The translations under genes and the position numbers were made by a program. DNA of 64,000 nucleotides from Planctomycetota bacterium. Lineage in GTDB: Bacteria; Planctomycetota; Phycisphaerae; Phycisphaerales; SM1A02. The stretch covers positions 1 to 64,000 of the forward strand of contig QWPT01000002.1 of NCBI GenBank assembly GCA_003671075.1. The letters run 5' to 3'. Shown piece after piece: positions 19,273-27,915 of the stretch. The notes below the pieces were generated by a model. The model saw only the letters and a program-made list of their open reading frames with translations. It made no database searches and was not told the origin of the DNA. Positions within the stretch are counted from its first letter, which is position 1. Every line of letters begins with the position of its first letter.

Positions 19273-19389
19273 GCGCGTTGAGACTATACAGAAGCGTGCG
19301 CTTCTTGCTCGTGCATCGAGCAGGTTTGACGGAGTGCAGAACGATGGTCGGCAGGAAATGCCCGCGCGGATCACTTCTCAGACGACAAG

Positions 19390-20211
19390 TCACGCATCGC
19401 TGAGGTGGTCAACAGTCCGATCGAGATCGGTGCGCTCTAGATCTCGGCGAATCTGCTCCCAGCGGGCGGGCTCGACGGAGGAGTTGAGCAGGTACTCGAT
19501 GGAGTCGCGCGCTAGGGCAACGGTGGGCCGGTCGGCGGTCGGCAGCTTGGTCAACAGTTCATCGAGCCGATCAACGAGCTCGTCATAACGAGCGACTTCG
19601 CTGAGTTCGCCGCGATTGGAGGCGTTCTGAAATCCTTCTTTGCGAAGGTTGGTCAGGATCACGCTGGTGGAGTAGAGAAGTTGTCGGTCGTCGGCGTCGA
19701 GTGATGCGAGCTCAACGGCGTTTCGCGTGGGCGCGGGCACGGTTACGGGCACGCCGTCTGCCGCATTCTTTCCTCGGTCAGCAACGGCGAACTCGCCAGC
19801 GCCACCGGGCGCGAGACTCTTCGCGGATCCATCGGTTGGCCAGAGCATGATCGAGGCAAGCACGGCGGCGGCGATTCCCGCGGCGATTGCTGCACGGGGC
19901 AGCCAAACCCGGCGTTCGCGCAGGCCGATGGCGGCGAGCACATTGGCCTGCATTGCGCGCGTGTCGACGCTGGCAGTGCTGACATCGCGTTGGGCGGCGG
20001 CGAGATCAATCGCGAATTTTTCGCGCAGCGTCTCGTCGAGCGTTTCCGCGCGTTCCACCAAATCACGGCAAATTCCGCAGGAAACCAGATGGGTGTCCGC
20101 GCGGATCCGTTCGTCGCGGGTGAGTTCGTCGTCGAGGTAAGCAGACAGAGTGGCCTTAAGTTCGCTGCAGGCGATCGGGCTCGGTCGGGTGTTGTCGATG
20201 GTGCGGTTCAT
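19390..20211 (-). CDS. Anti-sigma factor with zinc-finger (zf-HC2) domain
   Basis: 273 residues. The N-terminal ASD zinc motif is HLVSCGIC (His41, Cys45, Cys48) following LKATLSAYLDDELTRDERIR, the standard ZAS/zf-HC2 pattern. One transmembrane helix (about 108-124, AAIAAGIAAAVLASIMLW) separates it from a ~145 residue outer domain of unknown fold. Members bind and hold an ECF sigma factor at the membrane and release it on an envelope signal. The gene lies 39 bases downstream of the ECF sigma gene, which is the likely partner. Confidence 0.9.
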   Translation of the reverse strand: MNRTIDNTRPSPIACSELKATLSAYLDDELTRDERIRADTHLVSCGICRDLVERAETLDETLREKFAIDLAAAQRDVSTASVDTRAMQANVLAAIGLRERRVWLPRAAIAAGIAAAVLASIMLWPTDGSAKSLAPGGAGEFAVADRGKNAADGVPVTVPAPTRNAVELASLDADDRQLLYSTSVILTNLRKEGFQNASNRGELSEVARYDELVDRLDELLTKLPTADRPTVALARDSIEYLLNSSVEPARWEQIRRDLERTDLDRTVDHLSDA

Positions 20212-20250
20212 GGCTGCTGCTCCTTCAAGCGTGTCTCATGTGATCCGCAT

Positions 20251-20817
20251 TCAGCGGGAGGCGTCGCGCAGATTGTTGATGTTGAATTCGCTTGGGCGCG
20301 CGTTGGCATCGCTCGACTCGTCGAGCTCACCGAGCAGCGCAAGGCGCGCGCGGTTCAATCTGCTCATCACTGTGCCGACCGGCACGCCGAGGTGGTTGGC
20401 GATCGCTTCGTAAGAAAGCCCTTCGTTTACCCGCAGCATGATCATCGCGCGCTTCTCTGGTTCGAGGCGATCGAGCGCGCTGGTGACTCGGGCGAGATCC
20501 TCGCGGCGCGCGGTCTCCGCCCCTGGCCTTTCCGCGCGAACATCACGCGCGCTTCCCGACTCGTCGATCAGGGTCCAAGTGCGTCGCTTGCGTCGGATCG
20601 CGCTGATAGAGAGATTCGTCACCGTCGAACGCATCCAACTTGAGATCGCGGGCTCGCCGGCGTCGGGCGGCGACTTCCAAAGTCGGATGAAGCCTTCTTG
20701 CACGATCTCCTCTGCCTTGTGGCGATCGTGGCAGATGCCGAACGAAATTTGAATGAGGCTCGGAGTGAGCCGCTCGATCCAGTGTTTGAGCACCCGTTCT
20801 GAGAAAGGCTGTCCCAT
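20251..20817 (-). CDS. ECF (sigma-E-like) RNA polymerase sigma factor
   Basis: 188 residues from ATG 20817, chosen because ggagg lies ~10 bases upstream; an ATG at 20838 is less well placed. Sigma-2 is LIQISFGICHDRHKAEEIVQ followed by EGFIRLWKS; sigma-4 is MLRVNEGLSYEAIANHLGVP followed by VGTVMSRLNRARLALL, a complete ECF helix-turn-helix. Co-directional with and just ahead of the zf-HC2 anti-sigma gene, so the two should form a membrane-signal switch. Its target promoters cannot be told from this window. Confidence 0.95.
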   Translation of the reverse strand: MGQPFSERVLKHWIERLTPSLIQISFGICHDRHKAEEIVQEGFIRLWKSPPDAGEPAISSWMRSTVTNLSISAIRRKRRTWTLIDESGSARDVRAERPGAETARREDLARVTSALDRLEPEKRAMIMLRVNEGLSYEAIANHLGVPVGTVMSRLNRARLALLGELDESSDANARPSEFNINNLRDASR

Positions 20818-20910
20818 GATTGAAGACCTCCGATGCACGCTCTTTCACCGTCGGAAACCGCAAGGCGCGGCGCCCGCCGATCGACGCCGCCGCCGAGTCG
20901 GGCATTCCCG

Positions 20911-22278
20911 TCAGCTGCTCTTTCGACCATAGAGTTTCGCTTCGCTGCGCAGCGGGCGATTGCGGTCGTCGAGGTCCGGATCGAGGTTGATGGTCTGGGG
21001 GACCTCGAGGGTTCCGAGAAATGGGTTGGCCGCGGGGCCGAGAAGCGGAAGTGCCGAGGGCAACTCGTTGCTCCACCAAATGTTCGGGCCGAGTAACAGG
21101 CCAGCGCTGTCGGCGCCTTCGGCCACCGAGTTGAAGCGCCGCAACCCGCCAGGCATCCAACAGACGATGTTGTTGCGGAAGCGCACCGCGGCGCCGGAGT
21201 GGTCGGTCGGAGCCACGGGGAAGCGGAAGACCTCTTCGCTCGGATTGACGATGGTGGAGCTGGTGATGGTGACGCCATCGCAACTACCAAACTCAAACGC
21301 ACAGTCGGCGCCGCGCACCAGCAGATTTTCGAGTACCGCGTTTTGGACAAGCGGCGGGATTTTTGCGCCTGATTGACGCGTGATTGGCCCCGTGCTTGGC
21401 GGCGTGCTTGGCGGCGTGGAGATGACAGGATCTTCGGGGGTGAAAGGAACGGGAACGGGTGCAGGCGCAGGCGCGGTGGGATTGAGTGGCGTCCTCAACT
21501 CAGGAAATGCGGGCACGGTGGGGCCTGCCGAAACATGGCGTGAAGCGGCTCGTGCGCCGATGGACGCGCCGGTCTGTATCGCGCCAGCAATCCAGACATC
21601 GTTGAAGGCCAGTCCGTTGCACTCTCCGACGACCAGCACGCCGTAGGCCGAGCCCTCTTTGAGATCGGATTTGATCTGCACCAGTTCGACGGTGAGTTCG
21701 TTGGTCTGCTCAAGGTGCATCGCGGCGCCACGGCAATTCTCGAAGCGCGAGCGCCTGATCTCGAGTCGATCGGTGTCGATCGCGAGAATTCCCGCTTGTT
21801 CGACTAGACCAGCGACGCCGATGACGAGTACATCGCGAATGTCGATGTCATGACTCGCGCCCTCCACGGTGGAGTCGATCACCACGCCCGCGCGGCGCGC
21901 ATTCTTGATGAGGAGCCGCTCGATGCGCACATGGGCGCAGTCGGTCAACTTGAGTCCTTCGCGGTCGGGGCCGATCTCGGCGAGTTTGTTTTTTGCAATC
22001 GAACGGATGACGATGGGCTTCTCGCGCGTTCCCGCGATGGCGCTGAATTGCGCGGGCCGATGCATGCCTTCGAGCAGGACGATCTCATCGCCCGCGACCA
22101 ACTTCGGGCCAAGCGCGGCCCAATCGTCGCCCGGCTTGACTTCGTAGGTCTCAGCGTGCGTTGCGTTGACAACGCAGGCCACGGCGCATGATCCCACCCA
22201 TGCACCCATCGCGCGGACGATGCAGGCGGCCCACGAGTTGGCAGATTGAGCGTGATGGGCGTTGGTCATTCGGTCCAT
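20911..22278 (-). CDS. Secreted right-handed parallel beta-helix protein
   Basis: 455 residues from ATG 22278 (ATG 22269 is equally possible; neither has a clear ribosome site). Signal peptide with a long n-region, cleavage likely after NATHA. The repeated short strands (IVIRSIAKNKLAEIG, LKLTDCAHVRIERLLIKNAR, HDIDIRDVLVIGVAGL) and Asn/Asp turns are characteristic of pectate-lyase-like beta helices. The opening TYEVKPGDDWAALGPKLVAG resembles the start of NosD/polysaccharide lyase-like proteins. A Pro-rich break (TAPAPAPVPVPFTPEDPVIS) interrupts the helix at about 290-330. It may bind or cut a polysaccharide; no catalytic residues were identified. Confidence 0.8.
   Translation of the reverse strand: MDRMTNAHHAQSANSWAACIVRAMGAWVGSCAVACVVNATHAETYEVKPGDDWAALGPKLVAGDEIVLLEGMHRPAQFSAIAGTREKPIVIRSIAKNKLAEIGPDREGLKLTDCAHVRIERLLIKNARRAGVVIDSTVEGASHDIDIRDVLVIGVAGLVEQAGILAIDTDRLEIRRSRFENCRGAAMHLEQTNELTVELVQIKSDLKEGSAYGVLVVGECNGLAFNDVWIAGAIQTGASIGARAASRHVSAGPTVPAFPELRTPLNPTAPAPAPVPVPFTPEDPVISTPPSTPPSTGPITRQSGAKIPPLVQNAVLENLLVRGADCAFEFGSCDGVTITSSTIVNPSEEVFRFPVAPTDHSGAAVRFRNNIVCWMPGGLRRFNSVAEGADSAGLLLGPNIWWSNELPSALPLLGPAANPFLGTLEVPQTINLDPDLDDRNRPLRSEAKLYGRKSS
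21391..21418. repeat. 12-base in-frame repeat in the beta-helix protein linker
   Basis: Two units of cgtgcttggcgg and a partial third, encoding Pro-Pro-Ser-Thr on the minus strand within the Pro-rich linker. Confidence 0.75.
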
Positions 22279-22340
22279 TCTTGCAGAGGCGCGTCTTGCG
22301 ACGGTAGCCGCTTTGCCCGTCGTGAGCGGTTGGGATTGCG

Positions 22341-23387
22341 TTAGGTGGCGCGGTCGAGTGGGCTTGCGCAAATGAATCGCAGCAGCCGCGTTCCTGCGCT
22401 CGCGCTCATGGTGGCGCTCTCGACGCGGGCGGGACGCAGCACGGTTGCGCCAGCAGATGCGTCAAACGAGTCGCTCGCGCTCGACCAACGGCTCTGGCCA
22501 GCGAGCGTCATCCACACTTCGGGTACGCCGGTTTGCTCGAAAGCAATTGCGGTGTCGTCGATGATTTCCAGGGATTCCACCGTGAAAAATCGACAACGGC
22601 AAAGCCGTCGCGTCACGATGCCAGCGGCCTCCCGACGCGGTGCGGTGGCGGCGCTCACGAATCCCGCGACACCGTCTTCTTGCTCGTGGCCGAACTTCAT
22701 GCACTGCCATGCCTGTTCAAGGTGCAGCGGCCGCTTCGGGTCGTTGCGATTCCAATCCCACACGCGGAAGGTCGTGTCGCTGGGAGTCTGGACTTCCGCG
22801 GCGAGGATTCCGCCACCGAGAGCGTGGCAGACGCCGCTCGGCAGATAGATGCAATCGCCCGCAGCGACTTCGTAGCTTTCGATGTGCTCAAGCGCATGGC
22901 CTTCACGCAACGCGGCGGCAAACTGTTCGCGGGTAGTGCTTGGCCGAATGCCGCGGTAGACGCGCGCACCTGGGTCGCAGGCGACGATGATCCAGGCTTC
23001 GGTCTTGAGGTGCGCGTCGGGATGGCTTGCGGCGTACGCGGCGTCAGGGTGGACCTGAAGAGACAGATTGTCGGCGGCGTCGAGAAACTTCATCAGCAGC
23101 GGAAACGCGCCGTCGGGAGCGGGGGTTGCCACGCCGAGGAGTTCGTCGCGTCGCTGGGTTCTGAGCTCGCGCATCGAACAACCCGCGAACGGTCCACCGT
23201 CGACGCGCGATTGACCGCCCGCGATCGAGTCAGGCAGATCGCTGAGTTCCCAAGTCTCACCAACACGCGCGCCGGGGATCGTGGGCTTCCCGAAACTCGC
23301 CAATCGCGTGGCAGCCCAGGAGCGTTCCTTTGCGATCGGAATGAAGCGTAAAAATGGCAGCATCGGGGTTTGCGGTGGAGCGGCCAT
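22341..23387 (-). CDS. manA: Mannose-6-phosphate isomerase, class I
   Basis: 348 residues. Interconverts fructose-6-phosphate and mannose-6-phosphate, feeding GDP-mannose and glycan synthesis. Zn-site motifs are LSLQVHPD (108-115), KTEAW (128-132) and PSGVCHALGGG (about 188-198); the family arginine segment TFRVWDWNR follows. Start at ATG 23387, 13 bases after the FabZ-like stop; ATG 23363 is an alternative. Runs on the same strand as the FabZ-like gene and probably forms one transcript with it. Confidence 0.93.
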   Translation of the reverse strand: MAAPPQTPMLPFLRFIPIAKERSWAATRLASFGKPTIPGARVGETWELSDLPDSIAGGQSRVDGGPFAGCSMRELRTQRRDELLGVATPAPDGAFPLLMKFLDAADNLSLQVHPDAAYAASHPDAHLKTEAWIIVACDPGARVYRGIRPSTTREQFAAALREGHALEHIESYEVAAGDCIYLPSGVCHALGGGILAAEVQTPSDTTFRVWDWNRNDPKRPLHLEQAWQCMKFGHEQEDGVAGFVSAATAPRREAAGIVTRRLCRCRFFTVESLEIIDDTAIAFEQTGVPEVWMTLAGQSRWSSASDSFDASAGATVLRPARVESATMSASAGTRLLRFICASPLDRAT

Positions 23388-23399
23388 CCAGCACGATCG

Positions 23400-23873
23400 C
23401 TAGATAGCCATTCCCGTGATCTTCGCCTCAAACACGAGCTTTCCGTTGACGATGCCTTGCACATTGGAAATGAAGCGGCGCGGGGTCGCTTCGATCTCGT
23501 TTACCAGGATGACGAAGGTGTCGCCAGGAACGACCTGACCGCGGAAGCTTGCGTTTTCGCAGCGCAGAAATCCAAGAAATCCCAACGCGGGAAATCGCGC
23601 GCGGAACAGCCAACTCGCACACTGCGCGCAGGACTCAATCATCAGCACGCCAGGAAAAAGTGGGCGGCCTTTGATGTGATGTTCGCACCAGAACTCGTCT
23701 GGGCGAACAACCTTGATTCCAACGCAGTTGCGGCGGTCCTCGCTGATCCAAGAAATGCGATCACACTGGCGCATCGGGCCAGTTTGAGGAAGAAACTCAT
23801 CGAGACATCTGCTGTCGCAGATTGTTTGCGAGAGATCAATGGCCGAGAGATCAAAGAGAATCGTGCTTGCCAC
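23400..23873 (-). CDS. FabZ/FabA-like 3-hydroxyacyl-ACP dehydratase
   Basis: 157 residues with a GTG start at 23873, 15 bases after the H1-like gene. The hot-dog fold signature is FWCEHHIKGRPLFPGVLMIE, matching FabZ H-F-x-x-x-P-x-x-P-G-V-L with the catalytic His about position 66; ESCAQCASWLF supplies the acidic residue on the helix. The N-terminal 30 residues (MASTILFDLSAIDLSQTICD) are atypical for FabZ. The main FabZ of fatty acid synthesis usually lies with lpx or fab genes; here the setting is different, so it may serve another acyl pathway. Confidence 0.85.
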   Translation of the reverse strand: MASTILFDLSAIDLSQTICDSRCLDEFLPQTGPMRQCDRISWISEDRRNCVGIKVVRPDEFWCEHHIKGRPLFPGVLMIESCAQCASWLFRARFPALGFLGFLRCENASFRGQVVPGDTFVILVNEIEATPRRFISNVQGIVNGKLVFEAKITGMAI

Positions 23874-23888
23874 AGCGAACCGACGGGC

Positions 23889-24074
23889 TCAGGCCCCGCC
23901 TTCCTCCGTGCCGCGCATTTCAAGAACGCGCTGCCTGATCTGTTGCGCGGTGTCCTTGATGTCCTGCATGGACTTGCGGACGCGCGTGCCAGCGGCTTTG
24001 TTTCCGCCAGCGGCCTTTTTCATATCTTCCTCGACCTCGCGGACGAGTTGACACAGGGTCTCGTAGAGCTCCAT
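23889..24074 (-). CDS. Histone H1-like small basic protein
   Basis: 61 residues. The segment NKAAGTRVRKSMQDIKDTAQ is a close match to the short bacterial histone H1-like (Hc1-type) proteins of Bacteroidetes, Chlamydiae and Planctomycetes, which bind DNA through a helical pair. Here the Lys-rich tail seen in chlamydial Hc1 is missing and the C-terminus is acidic (EMRGTEEGGA). A role in nucleoid structure is the family expectation. It is 15 bases ahead of the FabZ-like gene, so likely co-transcribed. Confidence 0.85.
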   Translation of the reverse strand: MELYETLCQLVREVEEDMKKAAGGNKAAGTRVRKSMQDIKDTAQQIRQRVLEMRGTEEGGA

Positions 24075-24138
24075 CGGCTACCTCCGAATTTCAGTTGAAG
24101 TGGCCCAGGCACTTGCCAAGGTCCGATCACTTGGGGCG

Positions 24139-24717
24139 TTAGGGTAGCGGCAAAGGGGGCACAAGTGTCTTCACCACTCGCAGAACCGATTTGAATTGCG
24201 GATGGGCGGCGTCGCCGAGGAGTTCGTAGATCGCGCCGAGGACACCCGATGGGGTCGCGCCCGATCGCTCCATGCGGCGCAGCGCTGGGGAAATCTGATC
24301 GGTTTGGCCGGCAGAGATGGCGTCGGTCAACAAGAAGGGCTGGCGTCCAGTTGCGAGAAGGTCGAGGACGGTCTGTTGTACGCAGACATGGGCCTCGATT
24401 CCGCAAACGAGAATGTCATCGCAACGGTGCGCCGACAACAGCGCGTCGACCTCGGGAATGAGGGCGCTGAAACGGGTCTTTTCAAAGATTTTGGCGTGGG
24501 AAGCGGCGGCGGCGGCGATGGCGGGCGCGCTGTGCCCGAGCCCTTTGGTGTACTGCTCGGTCACGATTGCCGGCATCCCAAGGATCTTCGCCAATTCGAG
24601 CGCGGCGGCGCAGTTGGCAACAACGCGGTCGGCGTCGAAGATGGTCGGGAGTAACTTGTCCTGGACATCGATCACAAGAAGCGCGGTTCGTTCGAGCGAA
24701 AGGCGGGGGATCGGCAT
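24139..24717 (-). CDS. Isochorismatase-family hydrolase
   Basis: 192 residues. Cysteine hydrolase of the isochorismatase superfamily. The catalytic triad is visible: Asp17 in LLVIDVQDKLL, a Lys near residue 80 (IFEKTRFSAL) and the Cys of GIEAHVCVQQTVLDLLATGR; the cis-peptide G-I/V-E-x-H-V-C-V pattern is intact. Members closest in layout (YcaC-like / nicotinamidase-like) have varied or unknown substrates. It diverges from the hypothetical gene at 24771. Confidence 0.88.
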   Translation of the reverse strand: MPIPRLSLERTALLVIDVQDKLLPTIFDADRVVANCAAALELAKILGMPAIVTEQYTKGLGHSAPAIAAAAASHAKIFEKTRFSALIPEVDALLSAHRCDDILVCGIEAHVCVQQTVLDLLATGRQPFLLTDAISAGQTDQISPALRRMERSGATPSGVLGAIYELLGDAAHPQFKSVLRVVKTLVPPLPLP

Positions 24718-24770
24718 GCGCGGAGATTAGCATGGGCGAGTTCGGCCAGAGGCACATCAAGGACCAACCA

Positions 24771-25307
24771 ATGACAACGCATGACACAAGCGGAGTGGAC
24801 AAGCGCAACCCGGCGCAGCGGGCGCAAGAGGACGCAGCGATGCTGGGCGCGTTCGAGGAATGCGTGCGTCAGTCGCAAGCAATGCTCATCGCCAGCGGTG
24901 CGCCTGCGCCATATGCGATGAACATCGCTTTCGCGCGTTCCATGTTTGGCCTTCCCAACTGGCATGTGGTTGCCTGCGCCATTCATGGGCCAACCGAGCC
25001 AGATATCAAGCAATTGGCCATGATTCAGGTGCGCGACGAACAGGGGCAGTCGAGCCCAAGTCTCGCGGTGTTCGTGACCGAAGCGGTGGCAGAGGCGGAG
25101 ATTCCGCGGATGAACATCCCCATCGAGGGCGGATTCTGGCTGACCTTGCGGATTCCCACCGAAGAGGTGCTTCCTTGGATCCGCTCGATCAAGATCCAGG
25201 CGGTTTCGGTGGTCATGCAAGGCGGCGCTGCTGGTCCGTCGCGCGTGCTGACTGTCGAGCTGCTCGAGAAGGTGCAGTCGATCGAGGCGCAGGCGCCGCG
25301 CGCTTAG
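24771..25307 (+). CDS. Hypothetical protein
   Basis: 178 residues from ATG 24771 (aagga 7 bases upstream); ATG 24732 adds 13 residues and would leave only 14 bases to the divergent neighbour. Not recognised. Helical N-terminus (EDAAMLGAFEECVRQSQAML), then alternating strands (NWHVVACAIHGPTE, SPSLAVFVTEAVAEAEIPRM, GGFWLTLRIPTEEVLPWIRS). Soluble, no signal peptide. Its last 4 bases overlap the convergent purB. Confidence 0.7.
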   Translation: MTTHDTSGVDKRNPAQRAQEDAAMLGAFEECVRQSQAMLIASGAPAPYAMNIAFARSMFGLPNWHVVACAIHGPTEPDIKQLAMIQVRDEQGQSSPSLAVFVTEAVAEAEIPRMNIPIEGGFWLTLRIPTEEVLPWIRSIKIQAVSVVMQGGAAGPSRVLTVELLEKVQSIEAQAPRA

Positions 25308-26761
25308 ACGCGGAGTTCGACTTTGGTCGACAGTGATGCGGCGTGACGAACGCGGATCGGCTCGACCACCGTTGCGATGAAGCGGTTGGTCTGCTCGGGC
25401 GCGCGGCCGATGAAACTCGCCGGTTCGAGCGCGCCGTCGAGGTCCACCTTCGCGAAGAACGCGTCGCTCTTCAGCCGCGCCATGAGGTCGTTGGCGCGGC
25501 CAAAACGCTTGACTTCCTCGGCGGCGGCCATCGAATGCACGCGAATGACCTCGTGCGCTTCCTGTCGGTCGGCGCCCGCTCTGGTCGCGGCCAACATGAT
25601 GTTTTCGCTGGCCATGAAGGGAAGTTCGGCCGCGAGGTTTGCCGTGACCGTCGCTGGCCAAACCACCAGTCCCTCCGCCACATTCGCCATGATGTCGAGC
25701 GACCCATCGAGCGCGAGGAACGCTTCGGGAAGCACGAGCCGTCGATTGGACGAATCATCGAGCGTGCGCTCGAGCCACTGCGTCGCCTGCGTCTGCAGCG
25801 GATCGTTGATCAATCCCATCACAAAGCGCGCGAGTCCGCAGGCGCGTTCGCATCGCATCGGGTTGCGCTTGTAGGCCATTGCCGATGAGCCGATTTGATC
25901 TTTCTCGAAAGGCTCTTCAACTTCTTTTCGGTTGGCGAGCAAGCGAATATCGGTGGCGCATTTATGCACGGCCGATGCGGCAATGGCCAGCGCGCTGACG
26001 ATTTGCGCATCGACAATGCGCGGATAGGTCTGGCCGCAGACGGCGAGCATGCGATCCTTCGGCCAGCCGAGTTTGTCGGCGAATTTGGCCTCGAGCGCGT
26101 CGACCTTGGCGGGATCGCCGTCGAGCAGACCGAGGTAGGACGCCTGTGTTCCGGTCGCGCCGCGCAGGCCGCGCAGGCGCAACGACTGCAGGACGAATTC
26201 GACTTGTTCAAGCGCGATGGCGAAGTCCTGCGCCCACAAGGTTGCGCGCTTGCCGACGGTGGTTGGTTGCGCGGGCTGAAAGTGGGTGAATCCCAGCGTC
26301 GCCAGCTGGCAATGCTTGGCCGCGAAGCCGCCGAGCCGATCGACGACCCGCGCGAGCTTTCCCGCGATAAGACCCAGCGAATCGCGCAGCACAAGCATGT
26401 CGGCGTTGCACACGACATCCTGGCTGGTTGCGCCGAAGTGGATGATCGCGCGCGCGGTGGGCGCGGCGTCGCCGAGGGTATGCACATGCGCCATCACATC
26501 GTGACGGAGTCGTGCTTCGTGCTTCGCCGCCGCGGCAAAATCGATGTCATCGAGGTGAGCGCGAATCGCTTCGACCTGCGCACGCGAGACGGGCATGCCC
26601 AGTTCGTGCTGGCTTTCGGCAAGCGCGAGCCAGATGCGCCGCCAAGTGGAGAACTTGCGCTGCTCGCTCCAGAGCGCGCGCATTTCCACGCTGGCGTTGC
26701 GCGATTCAAGCGGTGAACGGTAGCCCGAGTGGTCGGAGTCGATGGGGGAGTTGGTCGTCAC
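25304..26761 (-). CDS. purB: Adenylosuccinate lyase
   Basis: 485 residues from a GTG at 26761, 5 bases past the plsY stop; the open frame continues to 27211 but overlaps plsY. Cuts SAICAR and adenylosuccinate to release fumarate in purine synthesis. The N-terminal YRSPLESRNASVEMRALWSE fits the long (eukaryote-like) PurB type. Fumarase/ASL signature SSAMAYKRNPMRCE is present, with the TLGDAAPTARAIIHFGATSQ block and THFQPAQPTT containing the catalytic His region. Translation is probably linked to plsY. Confidence 0.95.
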   Translation of the reverse strand: MTTNSPIDSDHSGYRSPLESRNASVEMRALWSEQRKFSTWRRIWLALAESQHELGMPVSRAQVEAIRAHLDDIDFAAAAKHEARLRHDVMAHVHTLGDAAPTARAIIHFGATSQDVVCNADMLVLRDSLGLIAGKLARVVDRLGGFAAKHCQLATLGFTHFQPAQPTTVGKRATLWAQDFAIALEQVEFVLQSLRLRGLRGATGTQASYLGLLDGDPAKVDALEAKFADKLGWPKDRMLAVCGQTYPRIVDAQIVSALAIAASAVHKCATDIRLLANRKEVEEPFEKDQIGSSAMAYKRNPMRCERACGLARFVMGLINDPLQTQATQWLERTLDDSSNRRLVLPEAFLALDGSLDIMANVAEGLVVWPATVTANLAAELPFMASENIMLAATRAGADRQEAHEVIRVHSMAAAEEVKRFGRANDLMARLKSDAFFAKVDLDGALEPASFIGRAPEQTNRFIATVVEPIRVRHAASLSTKVELRV

Positions 26762-26766
26762 GGGGC

Positions 26767-27522
26767 TCAGTTCCTCGACAGACTTTCGGATGCTGGTTGC
26801 GCGGCCTCTTTCTGGACAACCTTCTGGAGCACGAGGTGCTCGGTTCCAGCGCGGATGCGCGCGATGTTGGATCGATGTTTGAAGACGACAAACGCGGCCA
26901 CCAAAAGACTGCTCGCGAAAAACGGCACAACGGCGCGCACGCCTGTGAGTCCGTTGGCGGAGAGCGCGGCGACGAGCACCGCGCAAGGCACCGCAACAGC
27001 CGCCACCATCGACGCGAGGCTGACCATGCGAAACACCAGCACCAGCGCGATCCAAAGGACCAGCGCGAGCAGACAGGGAATCGTGAGCACCGGCCACATC
27101 GCGGCGAGCGCGCCGAAGCCAGTGGCCACGCCCTTGCCACCTTTGAAGCCGATCCACGGCGAAAGTGTGTGACCGAGAATTCCCGCCGCGGCCGTTGCCA
27201 GCCAGCACCACGCCGTCTGCGGCTCAATACCGCCAGCGGCAACTCCGAGCGCGCCAAGCATCCAGCCCGCGGCCAGCACCGGCAGTGCGCCCTTGATCGA
27301 ATCGATGAGAAAGCAGGCAATTCCCCACGGTTTTCCCAGGGTGCGGCCCAGGTTGGTTGCGCCGTAGTTGTTGCTACCAACGCTGCCCAGATCGACTCCG
27401 CGCGTGCGTGCGAGCAGGTGCGCGGTCGGGAAGCTGCCGATGAGATAGGCGCCGATCGGGAGCGTCGCCCAAAGCAAGGGCGTCGGTAGGCTCGCGGTTG
27501 TCTCCATGAGCAGGGTTTGCAT
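26767..27522 (-). CDS. plsY: Glycerol-3-phosphate acyltransferase
   Basis: 251 residues from ATG 27522 (alternatives 27507 and 27546; no clear ribosome site). Integral membrane enzyme that acylates glycerol-3-phosphate from acyl-phosphate, the first step of phospholipid synthesis. Family motifs: GSNNYGATNLGRTLGKPWG, and HTLSPWIGFKGGKGVATGFG. Five or more hydrophobic segments. The C-terminus (FKHRSNIARIRAGTEHLV) matches the family end, followed by a ~20 residue polar tail. First gene of a plsY-purB pair. Confidence 0.93.
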   Translation of the reverse strand: MQTLLMETTASLPTPLLWATLPIGAYLIGSFPTAHLLARTRGVDLGSVGSNNYGATNLGRTLGKPWGIACFLIDSIKGALPVLAAGWMLGALGVAAGGIEPQTAWCWLATAAAGILGHTLSPWIGFKGGKGVATGFGALAAMWPVLTIPCLLALVLWIALVLVFRMVSLASMVAAVAVPCAVLVAALSANGLTGVRAVVPFFASSLLVAAFVVFKHRSNIARIRAGTEHLVLQKVVQKEAAQPASESLSRN

Positions 27523-27571
27523 GAGGCGCGGATGATAGGGAAACATGGCGCAATACGCGCCGCGCGTCGAC

Positions 27572-27838
27572 TCAGTCACCTTGCCAAAGTTGAGAGCCGT
27601 ATTTCGAGCGGTACCAGCGACCAGTGGCGCGGCGGAGTTCGGTGGTGATCGCCATGAGGATGGGCGCTGGGAGTTCAGCGCTGAGTTCGATGCGGTCTTC
27701 AAACAGTTCGACCGACGGCGCGAGCACGCCTTGATGCTCGGCGGTTTCCTCTGCGCACGCGCGAATAAGCGCGGCCAACGCCGGATCAGCGAGCGATCGC
27801 GGATGCGCGGCGTGAAGGGTGAGTCTGGAGATTGCCAC
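27572..27838 (-). CDS. Small hypothetical protein
   Basis: 88 residues from GTG 27838; the frame is open to 27982 and TTG 27886 is another candidate. The sequence looks coding (LADPALAALIRACAEETAEH, then ELSAELPAPILMAITTELRR) with a basic C-terminal end (ATGRWYRSKYGSQLW). Not recognised. It lies between gmhB-like and plsY on the same strand. Confidence 0.5.
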   Translation of the reverse strand: MAISRLTLHAAHPRSLADPALAALIRACAEETAEHQGVLAPSVELFEDRIELSAELPAPILMAITTELRRATGRWYRSKYGSQLWQGD

Positions 27839-27915
27839 GGGAGCAGTGCGGGGAAGGTGCGGTTGAACGGCGCGTTTACGCAGCAAATTCCTCGGCAAAA
27901 ACCAACGGTTCACGC

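Noticed and set aside
23400-23873. Naming the gene fabZ outright
   Set aside because: Dehydratase motif is present but the N-terminus and setting are atypical, so only FabZ/FabA-like is claimed.
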